Below are positions 35,370 through 44,759 of a DNA stretch of 51,427 nt, piece after piece. Location of the stretch: assembly GCA_001770415.1 (NCBI GenBank), contig MEQX01000024.1, positions 86,399 through 137,825 of the forward strand. The letters are read 5' to 3'. Position 1 is the first letter of the stretch. Each line of letters starts with the position of its first letter. A program made the position numbers and the translations under genes. The notes under the pieces are model-generated. The model was given only the letters and a program-made list of their open reading frames with translations, was not told where the DNA came from and did no database searches. The DNA comes from Betaproteobacteria bacterium RIFCSPLOWO2_02_FULL_63_19. GTDB taxonomy: Bacteria > Pseudomonadota > Gammaproteobacteria > Burkholderiales > SG8-39.

Positions 35370-37646
35370 TCAACCTTTCACGGCTTTCAGCGGAACCGCA
35401 CGCCCGTTTCCGGATTCCACCGAGCGGTAGCTGTAGCCGCGGTAATAGTGGGCTTCCATACCGCTGTAATCGTAGTAGTACTTGAGCGCTTTTTCGACAT
35501 CGAACTGGTTGAGCACACAGCCGAGCACCGGCGCGTCGATGCGCCGTAACCGCTGGATGCTGCGGCGTGCCAATTGATAACCGGTGCTGTCCGCCCTGAC
35601 CACGTAAACCACGGCCGTGGCAAACCGCGACAGTACCATCGCGTCGCTGACCATTTGTGTCGGCGGGCTATCGATGATGATTACCTCGAACGCCTCCTGC
35701 AGGGTACGCATCGCGCCGGCAAAACGCAGCGACGAGAGCATTTCGAGCGGATTGAGCGGCACCCTGCCCGAATGCAGCACGCTCAGCGTCGATCCGGGCA
35801 GGGAAACGATGCATTGCGTGATGTCCATGTCGCCGGCGACGAACTCCGAGAGGCCGGCGTGCCCCGCCTCGATTCCAAGCCTGCGCCGGATTTCCGGCTT
35901 GCGCATGTCCGCTTCGATCAGCAGCGTTTTCTTGACCTGCGAAAACGCCAGCGCGAGGTTGCACGCAATCGTCGTCTTGCCCTCGCCGGGAACCGTGGAA
36001 GTCACAAGCACGGTGTTGTTCGGGCTGTCGAGCGTGGACAACTGCACCACGCTGCGAACGGTACGAATCGCTTCAGAAAAGGTATTCGCGTTGTCGTCGA
36101 GAAGCATGCGTTCGAGCACTACCTTGTCACCGATTTTCATGCGCGGCAGCACGCCGAGCGCCTTGGCGTCGAGTTTTTCCTCGAGGTCATCGCTTGTGCG
36201 CAGCTTGTTGTCGAGCCGCTCCAGCAGCAGCGCGATCGCCACCGCAAAGAGCAGCGCGCCAAGCATGGCGAGTCCGATGATTCTCCTAACGTTCGGTCCC
36301 GAAGGCGCCTTGGGCATTATCGCCGGATCGATGACGCGAGCGATTGCCTGGCGCATATCGCCGGTGCGTACTTCCTTGGCACGCTGCATGAATGCCTCGT
36401 AGAGCCGGCGATTGGATGCCACGTCACGCTCGAGCCGCTCCAGCGAGAACTCAGCGCGATTGAACTGCTGCGCCGCCGCGCTGAGCTGGTTCTGGACCTG
36501 TTCGAGCCTGGCCTCGTTCGCCTTCGCGAGCTCGTACTCCTTCGCCACGGCTTGGACTATGGTGGCGACTTGGCGCCGCGCGGCGTCCCTTGCCGCCTTC
36601 AGGTCGGCCTGGGCGGAGATCATCCTCGGGTGTTCGGGACCGTAGCGCTTGGAAGTCTCGTTGTATTTCCTCTCCGCCTCGAGCTGAATCTCCCTGAGCC
36701 GAAGCAGGGCCGGGTTCTTCTGCACTACGGCAAGCGATTCCAGCGCCACGACCGACTGGCCGTTCGCGTCCACGGCGGCCCGCACCTGCTTGTAGTCAAG
36801 CTCGGCGGCCGCACGCTTCCGGCGCGCTTCGACGAGGGCATTCGTGTTTTCCTCCAGACGCCGCGTCGCGTCCGACAGGGACTGACCCTTGGTAACGACG
36901 ATCTTCTTGCTCTCGCGGTACTGCTGCAACCTGGCCTCTGAATCCGTGAGCTTTTTCTTCAGTTCGTCGGCTTGCGCGGTCAGAAACGCATTCGTACTGC
37001 GCACGTCTGCAGCCTTAGCTTCAAGATCGGCAACGATGTAGATCATCGCCAGCGTGTTCGGAGCACGTTCTGCGAGCATGGGATCGTGCGAAGTAAAACT
37101 CAGCTTCACGAGCTGGGTGTTGCGTACCGGCTGAAAACTGAATTGCCCCATCACCTGCCCGACGACGCCTTCCCTGATTTCCTCATCGGTCGGCTGCCTG
37201 GTGGGCGCGGTTTCTTCACGAAAGGTCTCGAGCAACGACGCGATCCAGCCTTTTTCGCGGTGCTGGCGCGGATCGTAATCCGGGTGCCGGGTCAGGTTCA
37301 GTACGCGCACCAGCCGCTCGGCATAGTCGCGCGATTTCATGATCTCGGTCTGGGTCAGGTAATAATCGCGTGTGGTGCCGAAATAATCGGCGTACAGCTC
37401 TTCGTTGGTAACCGTCTTCTTCTTGACGGGATCCAGCAGCACCGTTGCCGTCCCCCGGTACACCGGCGCGAGACCGTAGGCGTAGACCGTGGCGAGAACG
37501 CCCACGGCGGCGACGAACAGCGCAATACCCAGCCGGTGGCGATTGATCGCGCGCCAGTAGCGAACCAGATCCAGCGTCTCGGACTGTTGATTCACTCGGT
37601 CCGGCCCCGCGGCAGATTGAGATTGAATATCCCCGCGCGCGCTCAT
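35370..37646 (-). CDS. Polysaccharide biosynthesis tyrosine autokinase (Wzc/GumC-type)
   Basis: Inner-membrane co-polymerase and BY-kinase, 758 aa, controlling chain length and export in Wzy-type pathways. It has a Wzz domain with TM1 at about 32-52 (LGIALFVAAVGVLATVYAYGLA), a long periplasmic coiled coil (about 200-420), TM2 at about 455-477 (IGLAMLGALLFAVAIALLLE) and a cytoplasmic kinase. The kinase has Walker A TVPGEGKTT (near 557), Walker A' LLIEADMRKP and Walker B VIIIDSPP. The C-terminus has a Tyr cluster (YYYDY, HYY, YSYRS) for autophosphorylation. The ATG at 37646 has GGGGA 5 nt upstream; an ATG at 37676 has none. The gene is preceded by a sigma54-type promoter. Confidence 0.93.
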   Translation of the reverse strand: MSARGDIQSQSAAGPDRVNQQSETLDLVRYWRAINRHRLGIALFVAAVGVLATVYAYGLAPVYRGTATVLLDPVKKKTVTNEELYADYFGTTRDYYLTQTEIMKSRDYAERLVRVLNLTRHPDYDPRQHREKGWIASLLETFREETAPTRQPTDEEIREGVVGQVMGQFSFQPVRNTQLVKLSFTSHDPMLAERAPNTLAMIYIVADLEAKAADVRSTNAFLTAQADELKKKLTDSEARLQQYRESKKIVVTKGQSLSDATRRLEENTNALVEARRKRAAAELDYKQVRAAVDANGQSVVALESLAVVQKNPALLRLREIQLEAERKYNETSKRYGPEHPRMISAQADLKAARDAARRQVATIVQAVAKEYELAKANEARLEQVQNQLSAAAQQFNRAEFSLERLERDVASNRRLYEAFMQRAKEVRTGDMRQAIARVIDPAIMPKAPSGPNVRRIIGLAMLGALLFAVAIALLLERLDNKLRTSDDLEEKLDAKALGVLPRMKIGDKVVLERMLLDDNANTFSEAIRTVRSVVQLSTLDSPNNTVLVTSTVPGEGKTTIACNLALAFSQVKKTLLIEADMRKPEIRRRLGIEAGHAGLSEFVAGDMDITQCIVSLPGSTLSVLHSGRVPLNPLEMLSSLRFAGAMRTLQEAFEVIIIDSPPTQMVSDAMVLSRFATAVVYVVRADSTGYQLARRSIQRLRRIDAPVLGCVLNQFDVEKALKYYYDYSGMEAHYYRGYSYRSVESGNGRAVPLKAVKG

Positions 37647-37825
37647 GACGTTCCCCAACAACGGACCTCGCTCCATCCGGCGGTCGAAGCAGCAATATGT
37701 CTCAGCCGTCCCCGGCTCAACGGGACCCGCCAGTCGAATTGGCTAAATGTTGTATTCATGGTCATCTGCAAGCCCTCGAAATTTCCGGCCGTCCAATTTG
37801 GTTTGGCCGCTCATACCCCCTTATA

Positions 37826-37842
37826 AGCACGGACCATGCCAA
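37826..37842 (-). promoter_or_regulatory. Sigma54 (RpoN) -24/-12 promoter upstream of the wzc-like gene
   Basis: Minus strand reads TTGGCATG-GTCC-GTGCT. The consensus is TTGGCACG-N4-TTGCW; the invariant GG (-24) and GC (-12) are present at the exact spacing, and only two other positions differ. The start of transcription would be near 37815, about 170 nt before the wzc ATG. RpoN control of exopolysaccharide genes is known in several betaproteobacteria, which supports the call; an upstream activator site is not identified. Confidence 0.65.
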
Positions 37843-38252
37843 CATAGATTCTTGGTCGCGGCATACCGTGGCGAGACGGCAACCCTCGCTGCTGCTATCG
37901 GCAGCATCACACTGTTTCTTAGCGGGATAAGGCCATTTTTTTTTGATTTGGCATGTCCGGAAAACGCGGTCGGGTCGCCGCGACAGGGTCGTCGCATTGC
38001 CATGCGAACGCGGCAAGAACAGGAACTATTGCCTCCAGCCCGGGATTTCGTCCGGCGCATGTGTGTCGCTTTTCCGACGGCACTCACAGAAGGCGTTCGG
38101 CCATGGGTACGCAATATTTGGACTAATTTCAATAACTCGTATTTTATAAGGATACCCCTATAAAGTCTTGGTCAATATTGCATTGCTCTTCATAACCGGC
38201 AGAGTGGACAGGCCAAGCCACTCGGCACATCGCCGACGCGGATCCAAGCATT
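37843..38252. other. Intergenic region, AT-rich in parts, no gene supported
   Basis: About 410 nt between the sigma54 site and the end of the efflux channel gene. It has an A/T-rich run near 37935-37950 and another at 38112-38168, unlike the GC-rich surroundings. Activator sites for the sigma54 promoter would be expected here. Small frames exist on both strands but none has a ribosome-binding site plus recognisable protein. Confidence 0.5.
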
Positions 38253-39722
38253 TTAGGAAGACCCCTCCGACCACCCGCCACCAAGAGCTTTGTACAACGC
38301 GATCAGGTCGATCGCGGCACCGGTACGCGCTCTGGCGCAGGCGCGCTCGCCCTCGCGCATGCTGCGCTCAGCGTCAAGCAGATCGAGTCGAGCGACGTCT
38401 CCGGCTTCAAAGCGGCGCTTCGCGTAGTCGTAGCCGCGTCGGGCAGAAACCAGGGCGGCGCACTCGCCACTGACGGACGCGAGCGAAAAGCGGTAGTTGC
38501 TGAGCGCGCGCTCGGCATCGGCCAACGCGGACAGGACGGCTTTCTCATAGGCTCGCGCGGCTGTCTGCTGGCGCGCCTGAGCGGCGCGAATATACGCGTT
38601 CACGCGCCCACCGTCCAGAATACGCCATGAAATCAACGGGGTTAGAGAAAGAACCTGGCTCGAAGACTTCAACAGGTCGCCCAGATCGAGGGCCTGGAAT
38701 CCGCCCGCCGTTGAAATCGCGAGGCGCGGGAACCACCGCGCCGTGGCCACTCCGATGTCCGCTGTGGCTGCCGCCAGGTGCCGCTCGGCGGCGCGCACAT
38801 CGGGGCGGCGGCGCAGCACGTCGGCGCGCTCGCCTACCGGGATGGCTTTAAGAACGATCTCGTCACGATCGCTGTCGGCCAGGCTCAACTCAATCTCTGG
38901 CAACCGGCCGAGCAATACCCCCAATCCCAGGGCGGTGGCCCGAACGCGGGCCCGGATGCCGGGCAGCACGGCCGCACCGGCTTGAAACTTGGCCTGCGAG
39001 CGTTCGACTTCGCCCATCGCAAGGTCACCGGCGGCCGCACGCCGCCGCACGGTCTCGGCGACCCTGCGCAGCGTCCCCACCCAGGCTTCACCCGCTTTCA
39101 ACTCGCGCTGCGCCCCGCGCAAGCTCAGATAGGTTCGCGCCACCTCGGCGGCGACGCTGACGTGCGCGGCGTTCGCTTCCTCTTGCGCAGCCTGGACGCG
39201 CGCGTCTGCCGACTCCACGCTATGTCGCACGCGGCCGAACAGATCGATTTCCCAGGCGGCATCAAAGCCGCCCTCGTGTATCGTCTGGTCACGGCTGACG
39301 CCCGGCAGGCTGCCGATCGGAAGCGGACCGTTCCTGCTTTGACGGCGCCGGGTCACGCTTGCGCCGACGTTCAGCGAAGGCTCTCTGGCGCCTGCGGCCG
39401 CGTCCCGCAGGGCTCGTGCCTCGGCGATCCGCGATCGCGCCTGAAGGACATCGAGATTCTGCGCGAGCGCCGCTTCGACCAGGCGTTCCAGAACAGGGTC
39501 GCCGAGCGAGCGCCACCAGGCCGCGAGTTGCGCTTCGGTCGCGGACGTGTCGGCCGGTTGGATCCAACCCCGTCCGGCGTCGGGCTCCGGGGCGCGGTAT
39601 TGCGGGTCAGCCGCGCATGCCGCCAGCAGTGCGGCGACCGCCAGCGCGGAAATGGCTCCCGATACCTGGCGAAAGCGACGAGAGCGAGATGTTTGGTGAG
39701 CCGATGACATTGATGGAATCAT
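38253..39722 (-). CDS. Outer-membrane efflux lipoprotein (NodT/OprM-type channel)
   Basis: TolC-like channel of 489 aa. The signal peptide ends in the lipobox LAAC with Cys36, so the protein is acylated and anchored in the outer membrane. Two OEP repeats follow (about 60-270 and 280-470), with family blocks WWRSLGDPVLERLVEAALAQN, FDAAWEIDLFGRVR, RRRPDVRAAERHLAAATADIGVA and SWRILDGGRVNAYI. The start ATG at 39722 overlaps the permease stop by ATGA, so it belongs to the upstream ABC efflux operon. That provides a complete inner-to-outer-membrane pathway in a single transcript. Confidence 0.93.
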   Translation of the reverse strand: MIPSMSSAHQTSRSRRFRQVSGAISALAVAALLAACAADPQYRAPEPDAGRGWIQPADTSATEAQLAAWWRSLGDPVLERLVEAALAQNLDVLQARSRIAEARALRDAAAGAREPSLNVGASVTRRRQSRNGPLPIGSLPGVSRDQTIHEGGFDAAWEIDLFGRVRHSVESADARVQAAQEEANAAHVSVAAEVARTYLSLRGAQRELKAGEAWVGTLRRVAETVRRRAAAGDLAMGEVERSQAKFQAGAAVLPGIRARVRATALGLGVLLGRLPEIELSLADSDRDEIVLKAIPVGERADVLRRRPDVRAAERHLAAATADIGVATARWFPRLAISTAGGFQALDLGDLLKSSSQVLSLTPLISWRILDGGRVNAYIRAAQARQQTAARAYEKAVLSALADAERALSNYRFSLASVSGECAALVSARRGYDYAKRRFEAGDVARLDLLDAERSMREGERACARARTGAAIDLIALYKALGGGWSEGSS

Positions 39723-40831
39723 TGCAGCTTGCCTCGAACGAAAAGCGTGGCGGCCGACAGCGTGACGAACGCGATGATCACCATGGGCCAGGCGTTTGAA
39801 AAAACCTCCGAGGGCGGCAGCGACTTCAGGAAGCTGCCCTGCAGGATGATCAGGTAGTGCTTGAGCGGAATTGCCTGCGCCAATATTTGCAGGACGCGAG
39901 GCATATTCTCCACCGGCGTCGCAAAGCCCGACATCAAGACGGCCGGGACCCCGATGGCGAACGCTCCGAGAATCGCCTGCTGCTGCGTTGAACATACCGA
40001 GGAGATCATCAGTCCGATGCCGACGACGGAGAGAATGAACACGAGCATGCTGACCAGAAGCAGCACGAACGAGCCTGTGAAAGGTACTGCGAGCACGAAT
40101 ACCCCGGCGGCCGCCATGAACATTCCGAGTGCCGTGCCGAACAGCAGCGCGGGGGCCATTTTGGAGACGATGATCTCTATAGGCGTACACGGAGACACCA
40201 AGAGCTGATCGAACGTGCCGAGTTCGCGCTCGCGCGCGATCGACAGTGCCGTGATCAGCAGCGTTATGAACGTCAACAGGATGCCGCCGAGACTCGGTAC
40301 GACAAACCAGCGGTAGATCAGGTTGGGGTTGAACCAGTGCCTTACCGCCGCGCTTTCGCCCGACGCGCCGATACTTCCCGAGAATTCGGCCCCCAGGCTG
40401 GTTGCTATGCCATTCAGGTATCCGAGCACGATCTGAGCCGAGTTGGCGCGCCGGCCGTCCAGGATCACCTGAGCTTTGCCGGCCCGGCCGGAATCGATGT
40501 CGCGCGAAAACGACTCCGCGATGTCGATCACCGCAATCACCTCGCGCCTTTCGATCATGCGTCGCAAATCCGCGCGGCCGTGCACCGGATGCAAGCTGCG
40601 TACGAAGCTGGCAGCCGCGACCCGCGACACAAGTTCGTACGCCCGGCTGCCGGAATCCCGGTTATAGACGCCGATGTCCACATTGCGCACATCGAGCGTT
40701 GCCGCAAACGAAAAGACAAACAACTGTATCAGGGGCGGTCCTATGAGAAAGAAGCGGCTCTTGGGATCGCGCCATACGCTGAGCAGTTCCTTGGTCACTT
40801 GCGCCAGCAAGCGCGGTGCGACTAGGCGCAT
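39719..40831 (-). CDS. ybhR: ABC-2 efflux permease (YbhR-like)
   Basis: Inner-membrane permease of 370 aa. It has an N-terminal TM helix (FFLIGPPLIQLFVFSFAATL), a periplasmic domain of about 150 residues and five C-terminal helices, including the PSLGGILLTFITLLITALSIARERELGTFDQLLVSP block, typical of drug-type ABC-2 permeases. It forms a heterodimer with the YbhS-like permease, whose gene ends 3 nt before. The following channel gene overlaps by 4 nt. Confidence 0.9.
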   Translation of the reverse strand: MRLVAPRLLAQVTKELLSVWRDPKSRFFLIGPPLIQLFVFSFAATLDVRNVDIGVYNRDSGSRAYELVSRVAAASFVRSLHPVHGRADLRRMIERREVIAVIDIAESFSRDIDSGRAGKAQVILDGRRANSAQIVLGYLNGIATSLGAEFSGSIGASGESAAVRHWFNPNLIYRWFVVPSLGGILLTFITLLITALSIARERELGTFDQLLVSPCTPIEIIVSKMAPALLFGTALGMFMAAAGVFVLAVPFTGSFVLLLVSMLVFILSVVGIGLMISSVCSTQQQAILGAFAIGVPAVLMSGFATPVENMPRVLQILAQAIPLKHYLIILQGSFLKSLPPSEVFSNAWPMVIIAFVTLSAATLFVRGKLQ

Positions 40832-40834
40832 GAT

Positions 40835-41974
40835 CTAAGCATCCAGGCTCTTGGGCGTCTTCGCCCGCGCGAGCGCGAAAAACACTATACCGATGAGCAG
40901 CATGGCCAGCATGTCGGGGATCATTCCGGACCAAGCGTCGCCCGCGAGAAACACGGTCTGCAGCGAAGACACGAAATAGCGCGCCGGCACCACGTAAGTC
41001 AGCGCGCGAATCGGCAACGGCATCGAATCGATCTCGAACAGAAAGCCCGAGAGCAGCAAAGCGGGCAGGAATCCAGAGAGCAGTGCCATTTCCGCGGCGA
41101 TGAACTGGTTCCTGGCCAGCGCCGAGATCAGCAGTCCCTGACCCAGCGCCGGGACCAGAAACATGGACGAAAGCAGCAGCAGGGCCAGCCAGGAACCACG
41201 TAGCGGCACACCGAAGACCGTTGTCGACAGCAGCGCTGCCAGGATGGTTGCGCTGAGCCCCAGCGCAAAATAGGGCAACAGCTTTCCGACCAGAATCTCG
41301 ACCACCGATGCAGGCGTAGACATCAACGCCTCCATCGTTCCGCGTTCCCACTCGCGCGCGAGCACCATCGACGTCAACAAGGTGCCGATCATGGTCATGA
41401 CGATGGCAATCGCCCCCGGAACGAGAAAGCGGCGGCTTTCGATCTCCGGGTTGAACCAGAAACGCGGCTCGAACGAAAACGGGCCGGCCGCGGAGTGAGT
41501 GCGTGCCGATTGCCACGCACCGAACACACCCTGTGCATAGGCCGCGACAAAACTCGCCGTGTTGGGTTGTGCCCCATCGGTAATGATCTGGATCAGCGGT
41601 TCCCCTGTCCGGAATGCCAAGCGGCTGTCAAAGTCCTGGGGAATGACCACGTATCCCCGCAAACGGCCACCGACCAGCTCCTCGGCCAGCTCGCGGCGGT
41701 CGCGTGCCGGCGCGACGGAAAAATAGCGCGTCCCCGAGAACGCCGCCGCCAGCGACTGCGCGGCGGCACCGTCGGATTCCAGCACGACGCCGATGCGCAC
41801 GCTTCGGATGTCGAGCGACACCGCATACGCGAACAGAAACAGCATCACCACGGGGAGCACGAATGCAATCAGTATCGTCGATGGGTCCCGTATCACCTGC
41901 AGGCTTTCCTTGCGGACCAATGCGCCGAGGCGCCGCGGATCGAACTGCCTGTCGAATGCTTGGCCGACGCTCAT
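40835..41974 (-). CDS. ybhS: ABC-2 efflux permease (YbhS-like)
   Basis: A 379-aa permease with the same plan as its neighbour: one N-terminal TM helix (LIAFVLPVVMLFLFAYAVSL), a periplasmic domain and five C-terminal helices with VMTMIGTLLTSMVLAREWERG, which marks the ABC-2 drug group. It is the second permease half of the YbhFSR-type exporter. It overlaps the end of the ATPase gene by ATGA at 41971-41974. Confidence 0.9.
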   Translation of the reverse strand: MSVGQAFDRQFDPRRLGALVRKESLQVIRDPSTILIAFVLPVVMLFLFAYAVSLDIRSVRIGVVLESDGAAAQSLAAAFSGTRYFSVAPARDRRELAEELVGGRLRGYVVIPQDFDSRLAFRTGEPLIQIITDGAQPNTASFVAAYAQGVFGAWQSARTHSAAGPFSFEPRFWFNPEIESRRFLVPGAIAIVMTMIGTLLTSMVLAREWERGTMEALMSTPASVVEILVGKLLPYFALGLSATILAALLSTTVFGVPLRGSWLALLLLSSMFLVPALGQGLLISALARNQFIAAEMALLSGFLPALLLSGFLFEIDSMPLPIRALTYVVPARYFVSSLQTVFLAGDAWSGMIPDMLAMLLIGIVFFALARAKTPKSLDA

Positions 41975-43764
41975 GCCGCTTGCCTCGCGTGCAACTCGGC
42001 ATTTTTCGCATCGACCGTTTGAATGAGTCGAATGAACGCCGCCTCCATCGTAGGCTCGGCGGCTCCGTCGCCAGCGACCGTTCGCTTGAGCCCGTCGGGC
42101 GTGTCAAGCGCAATCACTTTCGCCTGATACATCAGCGCCACGCGATCGCAATACTCGGCCTCGTCCATGAAATGGGTGGTCACCAGCACGGTCACACCCT
42201 TGCGGACCAGGCCGTTGATATGGGTCCAGAACTCGCGGCGCGTGATCGGATCGACGCCCGAGGTAGGCTCGTCGAGAAACAACACAGGCGGCCGGTGCAT
42301 CAGCGCGCAGGCCAGCGCCAGGCGCTGCTTGAAGCCCAGCGGCAGGTCGTTCGGCGATGCGCCCAGATACTTCCGCAGCTGAAATATCTCGATCATTTCG
42401 CCGATGCGTTCCCGCTTCGCGGCGCCCGTGAAGCCGTAGATGCCGGCGGAGAATTCGAGGTTCTGCCGGGCCGAGAGCAGCCCGTACAGTGAGAATTTCT
42501 GGGCCATATAGCCAAGTTTGCTCTTGGCCTGGCTTGTTGCAGTACCCAGGTCCAGACCCATCACGTGCGCCTGCCCTGAACTGGGTTTGAGCAGACCGCA
42601 CAGCATTTTGAATGTCGTCGACTTGCCCGCACCATTCGGACCGAGCAATCCAAAGATCTCGCCCTGCCGCACCTGAAAACTGATGCGATCGGTGGCGACG
42701 AAATTGCCGAAGCGGCGAGTAAGGTCACGGCATTCGACCGCGACCTTGCCTTCGGCACGGACTGGCGTCATTCGAGCGGCGATGACCGAGGTGCCGCTCG
42801 GGCCCCCGCCGAGCAGATCGACGAAGGCGTCTTCGAACCGCGGTGCGACCGGAGCGAGCTGCGCCTCCACCTCGCGTGCCAAGCCATGGATCTCTTCGTC
42901 GCCCGCATCCTTGCGCAGAACGACGCGCACGGAATTGCCCTGGATCACGCCATCGCAGACCGATTTCAGATCGAGCGCCCGCGAGAGCACGAGCCGGCGA
43001 TCCTGCTGCGGGTTCCGCAGGCGAAAACTCCGATGCTCCAGAGCCGACGCAAGTTCACCGGGCGGGCCCTCATATTCAATCCTGCCCTCGTTCATCAGCA
43101 ATACCTGGTCGCAGCGCTCCGCTTCGTCCAGATACGACGTCGACCACACCACGGCCATGCCTTCGCCGGTCAGCGCGCGTACCATTTCCCACAATTCGTG
43201 GCGACTCACAGGATCAACGCCGACGCTCGGCTCGTCGAGCAGCAGGACGCGGGGTCGTCCCATCATCGCGCAAGCCAGGCCGAGCTTCTGCTTCATGCCG
43301 CCCGAGAGTCGGCCCGCCAAGCGCTGCGTAAAGGGCTCAAGGCGCGTGAACGCGAGCAGCCGCTCGAATGTCTGCCGATGCAGGTTCGGCTGGAGTCCCT
43401 GCAAGTGCGCGTACAGGCGCAGGTTCTCCATCGCCGAGAGATCCTCATAGAGACCGAAGCGCTGCGGCATGTAGCCGGCCAGCGCATGGATGCGTTCGCC
43501 GTCGCGCACGCTGTCGAAGCCCGCGACAGAAACGCTCCCTGCGCTCGGCGCGATGAGTGCCGCCATCAAGCGCATCAGGGTCGTCTTGCCGGCGCCGTCG
43601 GGCCCGACTAAGCCGGTCAGTTTGCCGGGAAGAACGCGTGCGCTGACGTTTCGTATCGCCTCGGTGCGCCCGAATCGCTTGCACACGTCCACGATCTCGA
43701 CTGCCCACGGCGACAGTGGCGGAGACTGCGCCGCATCCGTTGCCGACGAACACTGGGAGCTCAT
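41971..43764 (-). CDS. ybhF: ABC efflux ATPase with two fused nucleotide-binding domains (YbhF-like)
   Basis: A 597-aa fusion of two NBDs. The first has Walker A VGPDGAGKTTLM, signature LSGGMKQKL and Walker B VLLLDEPSVGVDP. The second has LLGPNGAGKSTT, a degenerate signature LPLGFKQRL (as in E. coli YbhF) and VLFLDEPTSGVDP. Powers export by the YbhS/YbhR pair. The ATG at 43764, 1 nt after the adaptor stop, is preferred over a TTG at 43776. In E. coli this system exports cationic drugs and has been linked to Na+/H+ efflux; the substrate here is not known. Confidence 0.92.
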   Translation of the reverse strand: MSSQCSSATDAAQSPPLSPWAVEIVDVCKRFGRTEAIRNVSARVLPGKLTGLVGPDGAGKTTLMRLMAALIAPSAGSVSVAGFDSVRDGERIHALAGYMPQRFGLYEDLSAMENLRLYAHLQGLQPNLHRQTFERLLAFTRLEPFTQRLAGRLSGGMKQKLGLACAMMGRPRVLLLDEPSVGVDPVSRHELWEMVRALTGEGMAVVWSTSYLDEAERCDQVLLMNEGRIEYEGPPGELASALEHRSFRLRNPQQDRRLVLSRALDLKSVCDGVIQGNSVRVVLRKDAGDEEIHGLAREVEAQLAPVAPRFEDAFVDLLGGGPSGTSVIAARMTPVRAEGKVAVECRDLTRRFGNFVATDRISFQVRQGEIFGLLGPNGAGKSTTFKMLCGLLKPSSGQAHVMGLDLGTATSQAKSKLGYMAQKFSLYGLLSARQNLEFSAGIYGFTGAAKRERIGEMIEIFQLRKYLGASPNDLPLGFKQRLALACALMHRPPVLFLDEPTSGVDPITRREFWTHINGLVRKGVTVLVTTHFMDEAEYCDRVALMYQAKVIALDTPDGLKRTVAGDGAAEPTMEAAFIRLIQTVDAKNAELHARQAA

Positions 43765-43765
43765 C

Positions 43766-44758
43766 TCATCGGCCAATCACATCCGTCGCGAGCCGGACCG
43801 TCACCGGCATGCCCTGGCGCAGACCGTCGTCGGCATTCGCGACGACGATACGCAGACGGTATACCAGGTCGGTTCTGAGGTCCGTGGTCTCAACGGATTT
43901 CGGAGTGAACTCGGCACGCGGCGAGACGAAGCCGATCTGACCCTGATAGACCTTGTCATTCGAGTCGGTTCGTACGGTCACCTTCGTGCCGGGCACGACG
44001 CGTCCGAGATTCGGTTCGCTTACGTAGGCTCGCACATAGACCGGGTCGCGAAATGAAAGGATGTAGACCGCCGCGCTGGCATTCACCATGCTGCCTACCT
44101 CGCGCACGCGTGAAATCACGATCCCATCGGCCGGCGCAAGCAGGCGCGTATCGGACACGGCCGTTTTGGCCTGTGTCGCCCTCGCCTCCGCCCCGCGCAA
44201 GCGCGCCGCCGCCGCGGCGATGTCCTCGGGGCGGAATCCTTCTCGCTTCAGTTCGAGCGCCTGTCCCGCCGAGGCGAGGGCAGCCTGTGCTTGATCGCGC
44301 GCAGAGCGAGCGGCATCGGCGACCCGCTCGCTTGCGGAGCCCGATGCCGCAAGCCCGCTCTGGCGCTTGAAGTCACTCTCGGCATTGTGGAACACCGCTT
44401 CGGCCTGGCGCACGGCCTCGAGCGCCTGCGCGATCTCCTGCGGGCGGTTTCCGCGGCGCAGCTTTTCAAGTTCGGCACGGGAGCGCTGAACCTCCGCCTC
44501 GGCGACGGCAAGCGCTTCACGGTAGGGCTGCGCGTCGAGTTCCGCCATGACATCGCCAGCTTTCACCGAAGCCCCCTCGTCGAACAAGGTCTTCGCCAGC
44601 CTCCCCGGCTGTCTGAAAGCCAACTCGACCTCGCGAATATCCACGTTCCCGTACATCTGGAATGGGCCATGGTCGGTCTGATCCCAATTCAGCCACCGGT
44701 ATCCCGCGGTCGCAGCCAACGCAATTGCGAGGATCGCGACCAGTCTGACGGGGCTCAT
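43766..44758 (-). CDS. ybhG: HlyD/MFP-type periplasmic adaptor (YbhG-like)
   Basis: A 330-aa membrane-fusion protein with an N-terminal anchor (VRLVAILAIALAATAGYRWL), a first lipoyl half (VELAFRQPGRLAKTLFDEGASVKAG), a long alpha-hairpin (about 75-190, AEAEVQRSRAELEKLRRGNR and onward), a second lipoyl half (LAPADGIVISRVREVG) and a beta-barrel. It links the ABC exporter to the outer-membrane channel of the same operon. It starts 1 nt after the cecR stop. Confidence 0.9.
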   Translation of the reverse strand: MSPVRLVAILAIALAATAGYRWLNWDQTDHGPFQMYGNVDIREVELAFRQPGRLAKTLFDEGASVKAGDVMAELDAQPYREALAVAEAEVQRSRAELEKLRRGNRPQEIAQALEAVRQAEAVFHNAESDFKRQSGLAASGSASERVADAARSARDQAQAALASAGQALELKREGFRPEDIAAAAARLRGAEARATQAKTAVSDTRLLAPADGIVISRVREVGSMVNASAAVYILSFRDPVYVRAYVSEPNLGRVVPGTKVTVRTDSNDKVYQGQIGFVSPRAEFTPKSVETTDLRTDLVYRLRIVVANADDGLRQGMPVTVRLATDVIGR

Positions 44759-44759
44759 T

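Noticed and set aside
37747..38163. A 138-codon frame in the large spacer beside wzc
   Set aside because: No ribosome-binding site or domain, odd composition, and it runs over the sigma54 site. Treated as intergenic.
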